Assembly (NCBI GenBank): GCA_037974665.1
Contig: CM075771.1
Span: 5,208,881 to 5,272,880 of the forward strand
Source: Ehretia macrophylla
Lineage: Eukaryota > Streptophyta > Magnoliopsida > Boraginales > Ehretiaceae
Direction of reading: 5' to 3'
Length of the DNA stretch: 64,000 bases
In this document: in pieces, positions 10,641-23,059 of the stretch
Layout of the letters: each line of letters opens with the position of its first letter
Numbering within the stretch: the first letter of the stretch is position 1
Made by a program: the position numbers and the translations under genes
Notes under the pieces: model-generated
What the model saw: only the letters and a program-made list of their open reading frames with translations
What the model was told of the DNA's origin: nothing
Databases searched by the model: none

Positions 10641-13600
10641 GTCATGTCTAGCATTAGTCTACTTAATATAAGTACAAACCAAAATTAGACCCCAAATTAC
10701 AACGAGGGTCTTTTACATCATGACATCGAGCAACATAAAAGGAAATAGTCTTCAAGTAACATAAAGTTCACAAGTAGTCACATTCAAGCAAAACAAACAA
10801 TGACAGGCAGTCACTCCAGAGGTTCATCATTAGGCACACCGTCCTCGGGTACCTGTTCTGGGTCTTCTTCACCTGAGATGATAAAAGAGGGTGAGTCCTT
10901 ATGAACTCAGCGAGGGGGAACGAGAAATAAGTTTTGAAACTCATTTTCCAGTTCAACTTATGAAAATCCCTTTTGCAAGCATGAACACAACATAAATATA
11001 AGTACAGAAACAGGAATACCGGTCTTTCCTCCCCGAGGTTCTCTAGGAACCAAGCGAGAGTACTTATACACATAGTAAAAAGGATACAGTGAGTTTTTGC
11101 TCTCAGATCAGTTCCAGGATCAGTTGTTGCGGCCGACTTCAAATCATCCCCCAAACACGTCAGGTGGGTGTACTCCGGATGTACCCCGAAATCCTACGAC
11201 CCAACTCTCCGAGGAAGTCTAGCCCTCAAGTGAGAGAGGGAATGGGACCATGGTAGTCACGGGAGCACCGGCAAGCCCGATGCCGCCCGTTGTGCGTGAT
11301 CACTACCATGCCAACAGGAAAGGTTGCAACTTTGTATGCAAATGCACATTCATGATAGGTAATATATCACAGTAGGAGGACAACAAAGTAGGTTGCCTCC
11401 GGACAGTCATAAGATTGCACATTGACAGGTAAACAAGCAGGGCACGATAAGATAGAAAATTTCACTTTAAAGGCATATAGAGTTATATGAAAATTAAATG
11501 GGCAGCCATGTAACACATGTAAAACAGGCCATATAACTCATTAAGAAGCCCACGTGATCAAGTGATAAGATTATTCAACATGCAATGATATCAACATGGG
11601 TTCGGATGCAAGGAAAGCTTATTTGTCAACATGCAATGGTCAAAATCCCATTTAAAGTTATAAGACAATTACGGGCAGCCCACTAAGCATATAATTTCCA
11701 CACAATATCCAAATGATCAACACTTAGCAAGACTACCTAGTCATTAGGGTTTCCGTTTCATGCTTAATCGTGTGATTAAAACCCTAAGTCAACTCAAAAT
11801 CATTATCAAGTCATGCATCATTCAATTCAAGCATCCTCAAGTACTCAAAATAGTCCACATAACATCCCAACACCACATTTCCACACAATTAGTACCACAA
11901 GAGAGGTTACAACAATTTTCCAAGCATGTAGTTAAGTGAAACCTTTACTGCAATAGGCTGTTTTCTCACAATCAATAGGATACTCAAACAATCTCCAAAT
12001 TCAGTGAATAAGATGTCAAATTAAAGCTTAAGAAGCTAACTAAAATCAGAAACAAACCTTGCATCAATTGGAGTTGGAATCATTAGTTATAGCCGAAATA
12101 ATGAGGTAGCACAAAACTGTCCAGATTTGCACACTTTTCAGAAATTGACGTTGTTGAGGTCCTTAGGGTCAGTTTTAGCCTTAGTCCATTTCTGACAAAA
12201 TTGTCCATAACTGAAAAGTCTAGTAGCACACCAAATTTCATGCATTTTGGGCATCATTTACTAAGTCAAATATGGTTCGTTCCACAAGGTCAGTGCATCT
12301 GCCAAAACCTGCTTCATTTTTCCAGATTTCCAGATTTGGTCACATTTTAAAGATTTTCCATTTTGAGGACCTTAGAGTCAAAATTTGCTTCGGCATATTT
12401 CTGGGAAAAATGTTCAAAACTGTCCAAACTATTCTCCTACCAATTTTCATTCATTTTCAACGTCATTTTCCTAGCTAAACTTACATCGCACAGACTGGTC
12501 AGAGAGCTGTCGACAATTTCGACTTCTCCTAGCATCATTTTCAAGCCAAGATCTTGCCATGCATGGTTGTTTAAGCTTATGAACGACCATATAGCTCAAG
12601 TACAGAAGCAAATACACACATTTATGAGCATGCATGTGAATTTTTGAAGAGTTTTCAAAAGGTTTTAACCCTCACCTTAGCAATCAACCACAAAGATGCT
12701 CAAAAACCTTGTTGAAGCACAACCTTCTTCCTCTCCTTGCTTAGCCGAAAACCCAACTAGCTTTTCTCTATTTTTCCTAGCTTAGTGATCAATCTCTTAG
12801 CACATGCATGAAGTTAGAACATGAAGAAAATAAATGGATGCCAAGAAGCTTACCTAGGCCGAATAGAGTCTTCAATGCACATGCATGTGTAATTTTCACC
12901 TCCTAGCTAGCTCGGTTGAGGTTCTTTGCTTGTAGCTTGCTTTGCTTAGCTATGGTGTGAAGAAGAGAAGCTAAGAAGATGAAGAACTCAGCCAAGGCCG
13001 AAAATGAGAGAGGAAAATGAGAGGGGAGAGAGAAAGATTGAAAAGGAAATGAAGAAATGACAAGAATAAAACTCTTTTGCATTCACCCAAGCATTGGTCG
13101 GCCTTGGGCTTCCAAATCTGATTTTTTTTTTGTCTTCAAGGTGGAATTTTGAAATGTTAGCATGGGCTATGAGTTTTTGGTCGAGCAAGAGAGAGATTTG
13201 AGGTGGTTTTGATCATATTTTTATGCATTTTGTGTCATAGTTTGTCTAAGCATGCATAGTTGATTATAAAATTGTTCAAACCTTGTGCAAAACCATGGTA
13301 TGGTCGGCCAAGCATGTGGGAAAATTCTGAATTTTGTCTTGGTTAAGCTTATTTTATTGCTTGTGTTTGGAAGTGCAAAAAGAAAAGGAATAAAGAATGA
13401 AGAGTGTTTGGTGCATTTTTTGTCTTCTAGTGAGTTGAATTAAGATTATTATATTGATAGTGGATTTTGTAGGATTGTTTAATAGTCTAGTGCTCCGTGA
13501 AATATACTTTCTTGATTAGCGTGAAGGCACGCTTTCCTAGGTCTAGGAAACGCACTACGAGGTAGGACACGAAGTACGAGACAAATGCACGTTTTCCAAG

Positions 13601-13748
13601 TAAGTGCACGCAACCCTAAATGAATGCACATAATTCAATGCATTGCACAAAAAATGAACACAATTCTTAAACCTAGGTCATGGCACGCAAATCTAGGTTA
13701 GGGCACACGAAGCTAGGTTTGGCACGCAAATCGGGGTCGGGCCTCACA
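10641..13748 (-). repeat. 5' LTR of element 1 (3' end deleted)
   Basis: Nearly identical by eye to 24683-27790 of element 2. It starts TGTGAGGCCCGACCCC at 13748 on the minus strand and contains the same GC-poor central region. The last 466 bp or so of the LTR, ending GGGGCGTGACA in element 2, is missing. The short ORFs within it have no recognisable protein family and drift with the LTR, so I do not call genes here. Confidence 0.9.
13555..13748 (-). repeat. Degenerate CGTGCC-type minisatellite at LTR start (element 1)
   Basis: Loose repeats of about 18-22 bp built on GCACGCAA.CTAGGTTAGG (plus strand) occupy the LTR's first 200 bp. The same zone is expanded in the other LTR copies. Confidence 0.7.
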
Positions 13749-13851
13749 ACTTCCCAAGGGGTCACCCATCCTAGTACTACTCTCGCCCAATCATGCTTAA
13801 CTTCGGAGTTCTGATGGGATTCGATGCATTAGTGCTGGTATGATTGCAACC
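13749..13851 (-). pseudogene. 5S rRNA: 5S rRNA gene, 5' part, cut by element 1
   Basis: RNA positions 1-103 are present and the last 16 nt are replaced by LTR. About 7 substitutions, including the markers CAATCATGC, GGGATTCG and GATTGCAACC (plus strand), which are nearly all repeated in the stub beside element 2. It lacks its own terminator, so any transcript would run into the LTR. Confidence 0.94.
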
Positions 13852-14410
13852 GTCATGTTGAGGACACAATTCCTATATGTGTTAACGGTTCACAGTCCCA
13901 GCCTAGAGAGATGGCCCATTCAAAAGGCCCAATGGGCTTAACGATAACCCATCCGCTTCAACAACGCAGCATCCTTGCAAGATGTGATATCGACATGTTT
14001 TAGGGCCCTCTGATGTTCTGCGAGTCAGGTTGTCGTCCTCTTAACAGCTCACGACGTACGATCCAGGACGAAAAAACATAGCAAAAAAAGAAAAGTGGCC
14101 TGAAACTAATGAAAACGTTCGATTTTGTGCTCCAAAAATGGGCACAATGAGCAAGCTGGCTGCCCCTATCGTAGAGCTCTCAGAGAGCTTTGCAACGGTA
14201 TGCTGTGCGCTGCGTAACTCCTTACGGATCAAAAGTTATGAGCACCGGAGCGACGGAGACCTGGTCACAAACCCTACGCCGTCGGTTTGCGGGCCCGGCC
14301 TGTACGTGAAGCGAAGTTGTCTTGCCCAATGTTCCGTGGGATTCGGTAATAGAGATTTGGTGGATAAAGTATCTTGGCAACCCTAACCAAGGCAAAAAAA
14401 AATTGAAAAG

Positions 14411-14529
14411 AGGGTGCAACACGAGGACTTCCCAGGGGGTCACCCATCCTAGTACTACTCTCACCCAATCACTCTTAACTTCGGAGTTCTGATGGGATCC
14501 GGTACATTAGTGCTGGTATGATCGCACCC
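14411..14529 (-). rRNA. 5S rRNA: 5S rRNA gene, copy 17
   Basis: Full length, about 5 substitutions. The plus-strand variants CAATCACTC and GGTACATT are shared with the gene at 28451, its segmental-duplication partner. Confidence 0.94.
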
Positions 14530-15087
14530 GTCATGTTGAGGGCACAATTCCAATATGTGTTAACGGTTCACTGTCCCAGCGTAGAGAGATAGCCCATTCA
14601 AAAGGCCAATGGGCTTAACGACAACCCATCGGCTTCAACAACGCAGCATCCTCGCAAGACATGATATCGACACATTGTAGGGCCCTCTGATGTCCCGCGA
14701 GTCAGGTTGTCGTCCTTTTAATAGCTCACGACGTACGATCCGGGACAGAAAAACAGAGCAAAAGATGAAAAGTGGCCTGAAACTGATGCAAAAGTTCGAA
14801 TTTGGGCTCCAAAAATAGGCACAGCGAGCATGCTCGCTGCCCTCGTCGTAGAGCTCTCAGAGGGCTTTGCAACGGTATGCTGGGCGCGGCGTAACTACTT
14901 ACAGATCAAAAGTTATGGGCTCCGGAGCGACGAAGACCTGGTCACAAACACTACGCACTCGGTTTGTGGGCCCGGCCTCTACGTGAAGCGAAGTTGTCTT
15001 GCCCAATGTTCCGTGGGATTCGGTAATAGAGATTTGGTGGATAAAGTATCTTGGCAATCCTAACCAGGACAAAAAAAATTTGAAAAG

Positions 15088-15206
15088 GGGGTGCAACACG
15101 AGGACTTCCCAGGGGGTCACCCATCCTAGTACTACTCTCGCCCAATCACGCTTAACTTCGGAGTTCCGAGGGGAGCCGGGGCAGTAATACTCGTATGATC
15201 CCACCA
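15088..15206 (-). rRNA. 5S rRNA: 5S rRNA gene, copy 18 (degenerate 5' half)
   Basis: Full length but with about 11 substitutions. Ten are packed into RNA positions 1-40 while the internal control region is nearly intact. The clustering suggests damage or conversion of the 5' half, so any transcript would have a broken 5' stem. Confidence 0.85.
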
Positions 15207-15764
15207 GTCATGTTGAGGGCATAATTCCTATATGTGTTAACGGTTCACAGTCCCAGCCTAGAGAGATAACCCAATCAAAAGGCCCAATGGGCTTAACGAC
15301 AACCCATCCACTTCAACAACGTAGCATCCTTGCAAGACGTGATATCAACACGTTATAGGGCTCTCTGATGTACCGAGAGTCAGGTTGTTGTCCTTTTAAC
15401 AGCTCACGACGTACGATCCGGGACCGAAAAACAGGGCAAAAGAAGAAAAGTGGCATGAAACTCATGAAAACATTTGATATTGGGCTCCAAAAAAGGGCAC
15501 AGCGAGCAAGATCGCTGCCCCCGTCGAAGAGCTCTCAGAGAGCTTTGCAACGGTATGCTGTGCGCTGCGTAACTCTTTACTGATCAAAAGTTATGGGCAT
15601 CGGAGCGACGGAGACCTGGTCACAAACCCTACGCCCTCGGTTTGTAGGCCCGGCCTTTACGTGAAGCGAAGTTGTCTTGCCCAATGTTCCGTGGGATTCA
15701 GTAATAGAGATTTGGTGGATAAAGCATCTTGCCAACCCTAACCAGGGCAAAAAAAATTGAAAAT

Positions 15765-15883
15765 GGGGTGCAACTGGAGGACTTCCCAGGGGGTCACCCA
15801 TCCTAGTACTAATCTCGCCCAAGCACGCTTAACTTCGGAGTTCTGATGGGATCCGGTGCATTAGTGCTGGTATGATCGCACCC
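15765..15883 (-). rRNA. 5S rRNA: 5S rRNA gene, copy 19
   Basis: Full length with only about 3 substitutions (two near the 3' end, one at RNA position 72). Upstream TATA-like region slightly altered (CCTATATACG on plus). Confidence 0.95.
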
Positions 15884-16443
15884 GTCATGTTGAGGGCACA
15901 ATTCCTATATACGTTAACGGTTTCACAGTCCCAGCCTAGAGAGATGGCCCATTCAAAAGGCCCAATGGGCATAACGACAACCCATCAGCTTCAACAACGC
16001 CTCATCCTCGCAAGACGTGATATCGACACATTGTAGGGCCCTCTGATGTCCCGCGAGTCAGGTTGTCGTACTTTTAACAACTCACGACGTACGATCCGGG
16101 ACGAAAAAATAGTGCAAAAGAAGAAAAGTCGCCTGAAACTAATGAAAACGTTCAATTTTGGGCTCCAAAAACGGGCACAGTGAGCAAGATGGCTGCCCCT
16201 GTCGTAGAGCTCTCAGAGAGCTTTGCAACGGTATGCTGTGCGCTGCGTAACTCCTTACGGATCAAAAGTTATGGGCACTGGAGCGACAGAGACCTGGTCA
16301 CAAACCCTACGCCCTCGATTTGCGGGCCCGGCCTCTACGTGAAGCGAAGTTGTCTTGCCCAATGTTCCGTGGGATTTAGTAATATAGATTTGGTGGATAA
16401 AGTATCTTGGCAACCCTAACCAGGGCAAAAAAAAATTGAAAAT

Positions 16444-16562
16444 GGGGTTTAACACGAGGACTTCCCAAGGGGTCACCCATCCTAGTACTACTCTCGCCCA
16501 AGCACACTTAACTTCGGTGTTCTGCTGGGATCTGGTGTATTAGTGCTGGTATGATCGCACCC
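16444..16562 (-). rRNA. 5S rRNA: 5S rRNA gene, copy 20
   Basis: Full length, about 8 substitutions, including the 3' stem (TTAAACCCC) and one A-box CpG transition. Confidence 0.91.
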
Positions 16563-17121
16563 ATCATGTTGAGGGTACAATTCCTATATGTGTTAACGGT
16601 TCACAGTCCCAGCCTAGAGAGATGGCTTATTCAAAAGGCCCAATGGGCATAACGACAACCCATCCGCTTCAAGAAAGGCAGCATCCTCGCAAGACGTGAT
16701 ATCGACACATTGTAGGGCCCTCTGATGTCCCACGAGACAAGTTGTCATCCTTTTAACAACTCATGACGTACGATCCCGGACGGAAAAACAGAGCAAAAGA
16801 AGAAAAGTAACATGAAACTGATGAAAACGTTGAATTTTGGGCTCCAAAAATGGGCAAAGCAAACAAGCTTGCTACCCCTATCGTAGAGATCTCAGAGAGT
16901 TTTGCAACGGTATGCTGTGCACTGCGTAACTCCTTACGGATCAAAAGTTATGGGCACCGGAGCGACAGAGACCTGGTCAAAAACCCTACGTCTTCGGTTT
17001 GAGGGCCTGGCCTCTACGTGAAGCGAAGTTGTCTTGCCCAATGTTCCGTGGGATTCAGAAATAGAGATTTGGTGGATAAAGTATCGTGGCAACCCTAACC
17101 AGGGCAAAAAAAATTGAAAAG

Positions 17122-17240
17122 GGGGTGAAACACGAGGACTTCCCAGGGGGTCACCCATCTTAGTACTACTCTCGCCCAACCACGCTTAACTTTGGAGTTC
17201 TAATGGGATCCGGTGCATTAGTGCTTGTATGATCGCACCC
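17122..17240 (-). rRNA. 5S rRNA: 5S rRNA gene, copy 21
   Basis: Full length, about 6 scattered substitutions. Terminator and upstream region are normal. Confidence 0.93.
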
Positions 17241-17798
17241 GTCATGTTGAGGGCACAATTCCTATACGTGTTAACGGTTCACAGTCCTAGCCTAGCGAGA
17301 TGGCCCATTCAAAATGCCCAATGGGCTTAACGAAAACCCATCCGCTTCAACAACGCAGTATCCTCACAAGACGTGATATCGACACGTTGTAGGGCCCTCT
17401 GATGTCCTGCGAGTCAGGTTGTTGTCCTTTTAACAGCTCATGACGTACGATCCGGGACGAAAAAATAGAGCAAAAGAAGAAAAGTGGCCTGAAACTAATC
17501 AAAATGTTCGATTTTGGGCTCCAAAAAAGGGCACAGCGAGCAAGCATGCTACCCTTGTCGTAGAGCTCTCAGGGAGCTTTGCAACGGTATGTTGTGTGCT
17601 GCGTAACTCCTTACGGATCAAAAGTTATGGGCACCGGAACGACGGAGACCTGGTCACAAACCCTATGCCCTCGGTTTGCAGACCCGGCCTCTACGTGAAG
17701 CGAAGTTGTCTTGCCCAATGTTCCTTGGTATTCGATAATAGAAATTTGGTGGATAAAGTATCTTGGCAACCCTAACCAAGGCAAAAAAAATTGAAAAG

Positions 17799-17917
17799 GG
17801 GGTGCAATACGAGGACTTCCCAGGGGGTCACCTATCCTAGTAGTACTCTCGCCCAAGCACGCCTAACTTCGAAGTTCTGGTGGGATCCGGTGCATTAGTG
17901 CTGGTATGATCGCACCC
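17799..17917 (-). rRNA. 5S rRNA: 5S rRNA gene, copy 22
   Basis: Full length, about 6 substitutions, with one in the A box and one in the intermediate element. The first 38 nt of the RNA match consensus. Confidence 0.93.
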
Positions 17918-18475
17918 GTCATCTTGAGGTCACAATTCCTATATGTGTTAATGGTCCACAGTCCCAGCCTAGAGAGATGGCCCATTCGAAAGGCACAATG
18001 GGCTTAACGACAACCCATCCGCTTCAACAATGTTGCATCCTCGCAAGACGTAATATCGACACATTGTACGACCCTCTGATATCCTGCGAGTCAGGTTGTC
18101 GTCTTTTTTAACATCTCACGACGTACGATCTGGGATGGAAAAATAGGGCAAAGGAAGAAAAGTGGCATGAAACTGATGAAAACATTCGATTTTGGGCTCC
18201 AAAAAGGGCATAGCGAGCAAGTTGGCTGCCCCCGTCGTAAAGCTCTCAGAGAGCTTTGCAACGGTATACTGTGCACCGCGTAACTCCTTACGGATCAAAA
18301 GTTATGGGCACCGGAGAGACGGAGACCAGGTCACAAACCCTACGCCCTCGGTTTGTAGGCCCGGCCTCTACGTGAAGCGAACTTGTCTTGCCCAATGTTC
18401 CGTGGGATTCGGTAATAGAGATTTGGTGGATAAAGAATCTTGGCAACCCTAACCAGGGCAAAAAAAATTGAAAAG

Positions 18476-18594
18476 GGGGTGCTACACGAGGACTTCTCAA
18501 GGGGTTACCCATCCTAGTACTACTCTCGCCCAAGCACGCTTAACTTCGGAGTTCTGATAGGATCCAGTGCATTAGTGCTAGAGTGATCGCACCC
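18476..18594 (-). rRNA. 5S rRNA: 5S rRNA gene, copy 23
   Basis: Full length, about 9 substitutions. Three are adjacent near RNA positions 12-15 (GATCACTCTAGC). A box intact. Confidence 0.9.
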
Positions 18595-19151
18595 GTCATG
18601 TTGAGGCCACAATTCCTATATCTATTAACGGTTCACAGTCCTAGCCTAGAGAGATGGCCTATTCAAAAGGCCCAATGGGCTTAACGGTAACCCATCCGCT
18701 TCAACAACGCCGCATCCTCGCAAGACGTGATATCGTCACGTTGTAGGGCCCTCTGATGTCCCGCAAGTCAAGTTGTCGTCCTTTTAACAGCTCTCGACGT
18801 ACTATCCGTGACGGAAAAACAGGACAAAAGAAGAAAAGTGGCATGAAACTGATGAAAACGTTCGATTTTGGGCTCCAAAAATGGCACAGCGAGCAAGCTA
18901 GCTGCCCCCGTCGTAGAGCTCTCAGGGAGCTTTGCAACGGTATGATGTGCGCCGCATAACTCCTTACGGATCAAAAGTTAAGGGCATTGGAGCGAGGGAG
19001 ACCTGGTCACAAAACCTACGCCCTCGGTTTGCTGGCCCGGCCTCTATGTGAAGCGAAGTTGTCTTGCCCAATGTTCCGTGGGATTCGGTAATCGAGATTT
19101 GATGGATAAAGTATCTTGGCAACCCTAACTAGGGCAAAAAAAATTGAAAAG

Positions 19152-19270
19152 GGAGTACAACACAAGAACTTCTCAGGGGGTCACACATCCTAGTACAACT
19201 CTCGCCCAAGCACACTTAACTTTGGAGTTCTTATGGGATCCCTTGCATTAGTGCTGGTATGATCACACCC
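19152..19270 (-). rRNA. 5S rRNA: 5S rRNA gene, copy 24 (most divergent copy)
   Basis: Full length with about 13 substitutions, the most in the window, spread along the whole gene and mostly transitions. Its spacer is also worn (TGTAAACAGTTAACAGG). Best read as a pseudogene. Confidence 0.82.
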
Positions 19271-19826
19271 GTCATGTGGAGGGCACAATTCCTATATGTG
19301 TAAACAGTTAACAGGCCCAGCGTAGAGACACGGGCCAGTCAAAATGCCCAATGGGCATAACGACAACCCATCCGCTTCAACAACGCAGCATCCTCACAAG
19401 ACGTGATATCGACACATTGTATGGCCCTTTGATGTCTGTCGAGTTAGGTTGTCGACCTTTTAATAGCTCACAACGTACGATCCAGGACGGAAAAACAGAG
19501 CAAAAGAAGAAAATGGACTAAAATAGATGAAAATGTTCGATTTTGGGCTCCAAAAATGGGTACAGCGAGCAAGATGGCTGCCCCTGTCGTAGAGGTCTCA
19601 GAGAGCTTTGCAACGGTATGCTGTGCGCTGCGTAACTCCTTACGGATCAAAAGTTATGGGCACCAGAGCGACGGAGACCTGGTCACAAACCCTACGCCCT
19701 CGGTTTGCGGGCCCGGCCTCTACGTGAAGCGAAGTTGTCTTGCCCAATGTTCTTTGGGATTCGGTAATAGAGATTTGGTGGATAAAGTATCTTGGCAATC
19801 CTAACCAGGCAAAAAAAATTGAAAAG

Positions 19827-19945
19827 GGGGTGCAACACGAGGACTTCCCAGGGGGTCACCCATCCTAGTACTACTCTCGCCCAAGCATGCTTAACTTCGG
19901 AGTTCTGATGGTATCCATTGCATTAGTGCTGGTATTATCGCACTC
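19827..19945 (-). rRNA. 5S rRNA: 5S rRNA gene, copy 25
   Basis: Full length, about 6 substitutions, mostly in the 5' third of the RNA. The CACTC variant (plus strand) at its 5' end is shared with the next copy. Confidence 0.93.
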
Positions 19946-20503
19946 GTGATGTTGAGGGCACAATTCCTATATATGTTAACGGTTCACAGTCCCAACCTAG
20001 AGAGATGACCCATTCAAAAGGCCCAATGGGCATAACGACAACCCATCTGCTTCAACAACGCAACATCCTCGCAAGACGAGATATCGACACGTTGTAGGGC
20101 TCTCTGATGTCCCTCGAGTCAGTTTGTCGTTCTTTTAATAGGTCACGACGTACGATACGGGACGGAAAAATAGAGCAAAAGAAGAAAAGTGGCCTGAAAC
20201 TGATGAAAACATTCAATATTGGGCTCCAGAAATGTGTATAGCGAGCAAGCTGGCTACCCTTGTCGTAGAGCTCTCAGAGTGCTTTGCAACGGTGTGTTGT
20301 GCGCTGCGTAACTCCTTACGGATCAAAAGTTATGGGCACCAGAGCAACGGAGACCTGGTAACAAACCCTACGCCCTCGGTTTGCGGGCCCGGCCTCTACG
20401 TGAAGCGAAGTTGTCTTGCCCAATGTTTCGTGGGATTCGGTAATAGAGATTTGGTGGATAAAGTATCTTGGCAACCCTAACCAGGGCAAAAAAAATTGAA
20501 AAG

Positions 20504-20622
20504 GGGGTGCAACACGAGGACTTCACAGGGGGTCACCCATCCTAGTACTACTCTCGCCCAGGCATGCTTAACTTCGGAGTTCTGATGGGATCCGGTGCAT
20601 TAGTGCTGGTATGATCGCACTC
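20504..20622 (-). rRNA. 5S rRNA: 5S rRNA gene, copy 26
   Basis: Full length, about 4 substitutions. Shares the CATGC and CACTC variants with the left neighbour, consistent with a recent two-unit duplication. Confidence 0.95.
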
Positions 20623-21180
20623 GTTATGTTGAGGGCACAATTTCTATATGTGTTAACGGTTCACAGTCCCAACCTAGAGAGATGGCCCATTCAAAAGGCC
20701 CAATGGGCATAACGACAACCCATCTGCTTCAACAACGCAACATCCTTGCAAGACGAGATATCGACACGTTGTAGGGCTCTCTGATGTCCCGCGAGTCAGG
20801 TTGTCGTTCTTTTAACAGCTCACGATGTACGATCCGGGACGAAAAAACAGGGAAAAATAAGAAAAGTGGCATGAAACTGATGAAAACGTTCGATTTTGGG
20901 CTCCAAAAATGGGCACAGTGTGCAAGATTGCTGCCCCCGTCGTAGAGCTATCAGAGAGCTTTGCAACGGTATGCTGTGCACAGCGTAACTCCTTACGGAT
21001 CAAAAGTTATGGGCACCGGAGCGACGGAGACCTGGTCAAAAACTCTACGCCCTCGGTTTGCGGGTTCGGCCTCTACGTGAAGCGAAGTTGTCTTGCCCAA
21101 TGTTCCGTGGGATTCGGTAATAGAGATTTGGTGGATAATGTATCTTGGCAACCTAAACCAGGGCAAAAAAAATTGAAAAG

Positions 21181-21299
21181 GGGGTGCAACACGATGACTT
21201 CCCAGGGAGTCACCCATCCTAGTACTACTCTCGCCCAAGCATGCTTAACTTCGGAGTTCTAATTGGATCCGGTGCATTAGTGTTGGTATGATCGAACCA
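21181..21299 (-). rRNA. 5S rRNA: 5S rRNA gene, copy 27
   Basis: Full length, about 8 substitutions, including two of the first five nucleotides (TGGTTCGATC). Confidence 0.91.
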
Positions 21300-21857
21300 G
21301 ACATGTTAAGGGCACAATTCTTGTATGTGTTAACGGTTCACAGTTCCAGCCTAGAGAGATGGCCCATTCAAAAGGCCCAATGGGCTTAACGACAACCCAT
21401 CCGCTTCAACAACGCAGCATCCTCGCAAGACGTAATATCGACACGTTGTAAGGCCCTCTGATGTCCCGCGAGTCAGGTTGTCGTCCTTTTAACAGCTCAC
21501 GACATGCGATCCGGGAAGGAAAAATAGAGCAAAAGAAGAAAATTGGACTGAAACTGATGAAAACGTTCGATTTTGGGCTCCAAAAATGGGCACAGCGAGT
21601 AAAATGGCTACCCACGTCATAGAGCTCTCAGAGAGCTTTGCAACGGTATGCTGTACGCCGCGTAACTCCTTACGGATCAAAAGTTATAGGCGCCGGAGCG
21701 CCGGAGACCTGGTCATACACCCTACGCCCTTAGTTTGCAGGCCCGGCCTCTACGTGAAACGAAGTTGTCTTGCCCAATGTTCCGTTGGATTCGGTAATAG
21801 AGATTTGGTCGATAAAGTATCTTGGCAACCCTAACCAGGGCAAAAAAAATTGAAAAG

Positions 21858-21976
21858 GGGGTACAACACGAGGACTTCCCAGGGGGTCACCCATCCTAGT
21901 ACTACTCTTGCCCAAGCACGCTTAACTTCGGAGTTCTGATGGGATTCGGTGCATTAGTACAGGTATGATCGCATCT
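21858..21976 (-). rRNA. 5S rRNA: 5S rRNA gene, copy 28
   Basis: Full length, about 7 substitutions, four of them in the first 20 nt of the RNA. Internal control region mostly normal. Confidence 0.92.
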
Positions 21977-22533
21977 GTCATGTTGAGGGCACAATTCCTA
22001 TATATGTTAACAGTTCACAGTCCTAGCCTAGAGAGATGGCTCATTCAAAAGGCCCAATGGACTTAACAACAACCCATCCGCTTCAACAACGCAGCATCCT
22101 CGCAAGACGTGATATCGACACGTTGTAGGGCCCTCTGATGTCCCGCGAGTCAGGTTGTCATCCTTTTAACAGCTCACGACGTACGATCCGGGACGGAAAA
22201 ACAGAGCAAAAGAACAAAAGTGGCCTGAAACTGATGAAAACGTTCGATTTTGGGCTCCAAAAATGGGCACAGCGAGCAAGCTGGCTGCCCCCGTCTTAGA
22301 GCTCTCAGAGAGCTTTGCAATGGTATGTTGTGCGCCGCGTAACTCCTTACGGATCAAAAGTTATGGGCACCGGAGCGACGGAGACCTGGTCACAAACCCT
22401 ACGCCCTAGGTTTGCTGGCCCGGCCTCTACGTGAAGCGAAGTTGTCTTGCCCAATGTTCCGTGGGATTCGGTAATAGAGATTTGGTGGATAAAGTATCTT
22501 GGCAACCCTAACCAGGGCAAAAAAAAGTGAAAA

Positions 22534-22652
22534 GGGGTGCAACACGAGGACTTCCCAAGAGGTCACCCATCCTAGTACTACTCTTGCCCAAGCATGCTTA
22601 ACTTCGGAGTTCTGATGGGATCCGGTGCATTAGTGCTGGTATGATCGCACCC
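22534..22652 (-). rRNA. 5S rRNA: 5S rRNA gene, copy 29
   Basis: Full length, about 4 substitutions. The terminator A-run is followed by GTG rather than TTG. Last complete gene before element 2. Confidence 0.95.
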
Positions 22653-23059
22653 GTCATCTTGAGGGCACAATTCCTATATGTGTTAACGATTCACAGTCCC
22701 AACCTCGAGAGATGGCCCATTTAAAAGGGCCAATAGGCTTAACGACAACCCATCCGCTTCAACAACGCAGCATCCTCGCAAGACGTGATATCGACACGTT
22801 GTAGGGCCCTCTGATGTCCCGCGAGTCAGGTTGTCGTCCTTTTAACAGCTCACGACGTACGATCCGGGACGGAAAAACAGAGCAAAAGAAGAAAAGTGGC
22901 ATGAAACTGATGAAAACGTTTGATTTTGGGCTCCAAAAAGGGTCACAGTGAGCAAGCTGGCTGCCCCTGTCGTAGAGCTCTCAGAGTGCTTTGCAACGGT
23001 ATGTTGTGCGCTGCGTAACTCGTTACGGATCAAAAGTTATGGGCACCTGAGCGACGGAG

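Larger units (their letters stand above)
9946..13748 (-). mobile_element. Truncated Ty3/gypsy-type LTR retroelement 1 inside a 5S gene
   Basis: The element reads right to left: a 5' LTR beginning TGTGAGGCCC at 13748, joined directly at 10641/10640 to a gag fragment that runs to the left edge. Compared with element 2 it lacks exactly about 1000 bp: the 3' end of the LTR, the primer-binding site, the leader and the gag N-terminus. Protease, reverse transcriptase, integrase and the 3' LTR are absent. The right end cuts a 5S gene between RNA positions 103 and 104. The left end borders a 5S 3'-end stub and a 20-bp patch that resembles 5S spacer. Placement in Ty3/gypsy rests on the gag type and LTR length; the chromovirus (Tekay-like) lineage is a guess. 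Confidence 0.9.
13749..23059 (-). repeat. 5S rDNA tandem array, block 2
   Basis: One truncated and 13 full-length 5S genes, with spacers of the same class as block 1 (GATGTCCCGCGAG and AGTGGCCTGAAAC versions predominate). It ends in mid-spacer after GCGACGGAGA, where element 2 begins. Adjacent units 19827 and 20504 share many private spacer variants (CAATGGGCATAACG, CATCTGCTTC, CGCAACATCC, AGACGAGATATCG), which shows recent local duplication. Confidence 0.97.

Noticed and set aside
10768..13188. ORFs inside the LTRs, such as 10768-11154, 12272-12478 and 12363-12647, with close copies at 24810-25184, 26315-26690, 37334-37643 and 41679-42054
   Set aside because: Similarity across copies is fully explained by LTR sequence identity. 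Overlapping frames are equally conserved, lengths vary, and no domain is recognisable.
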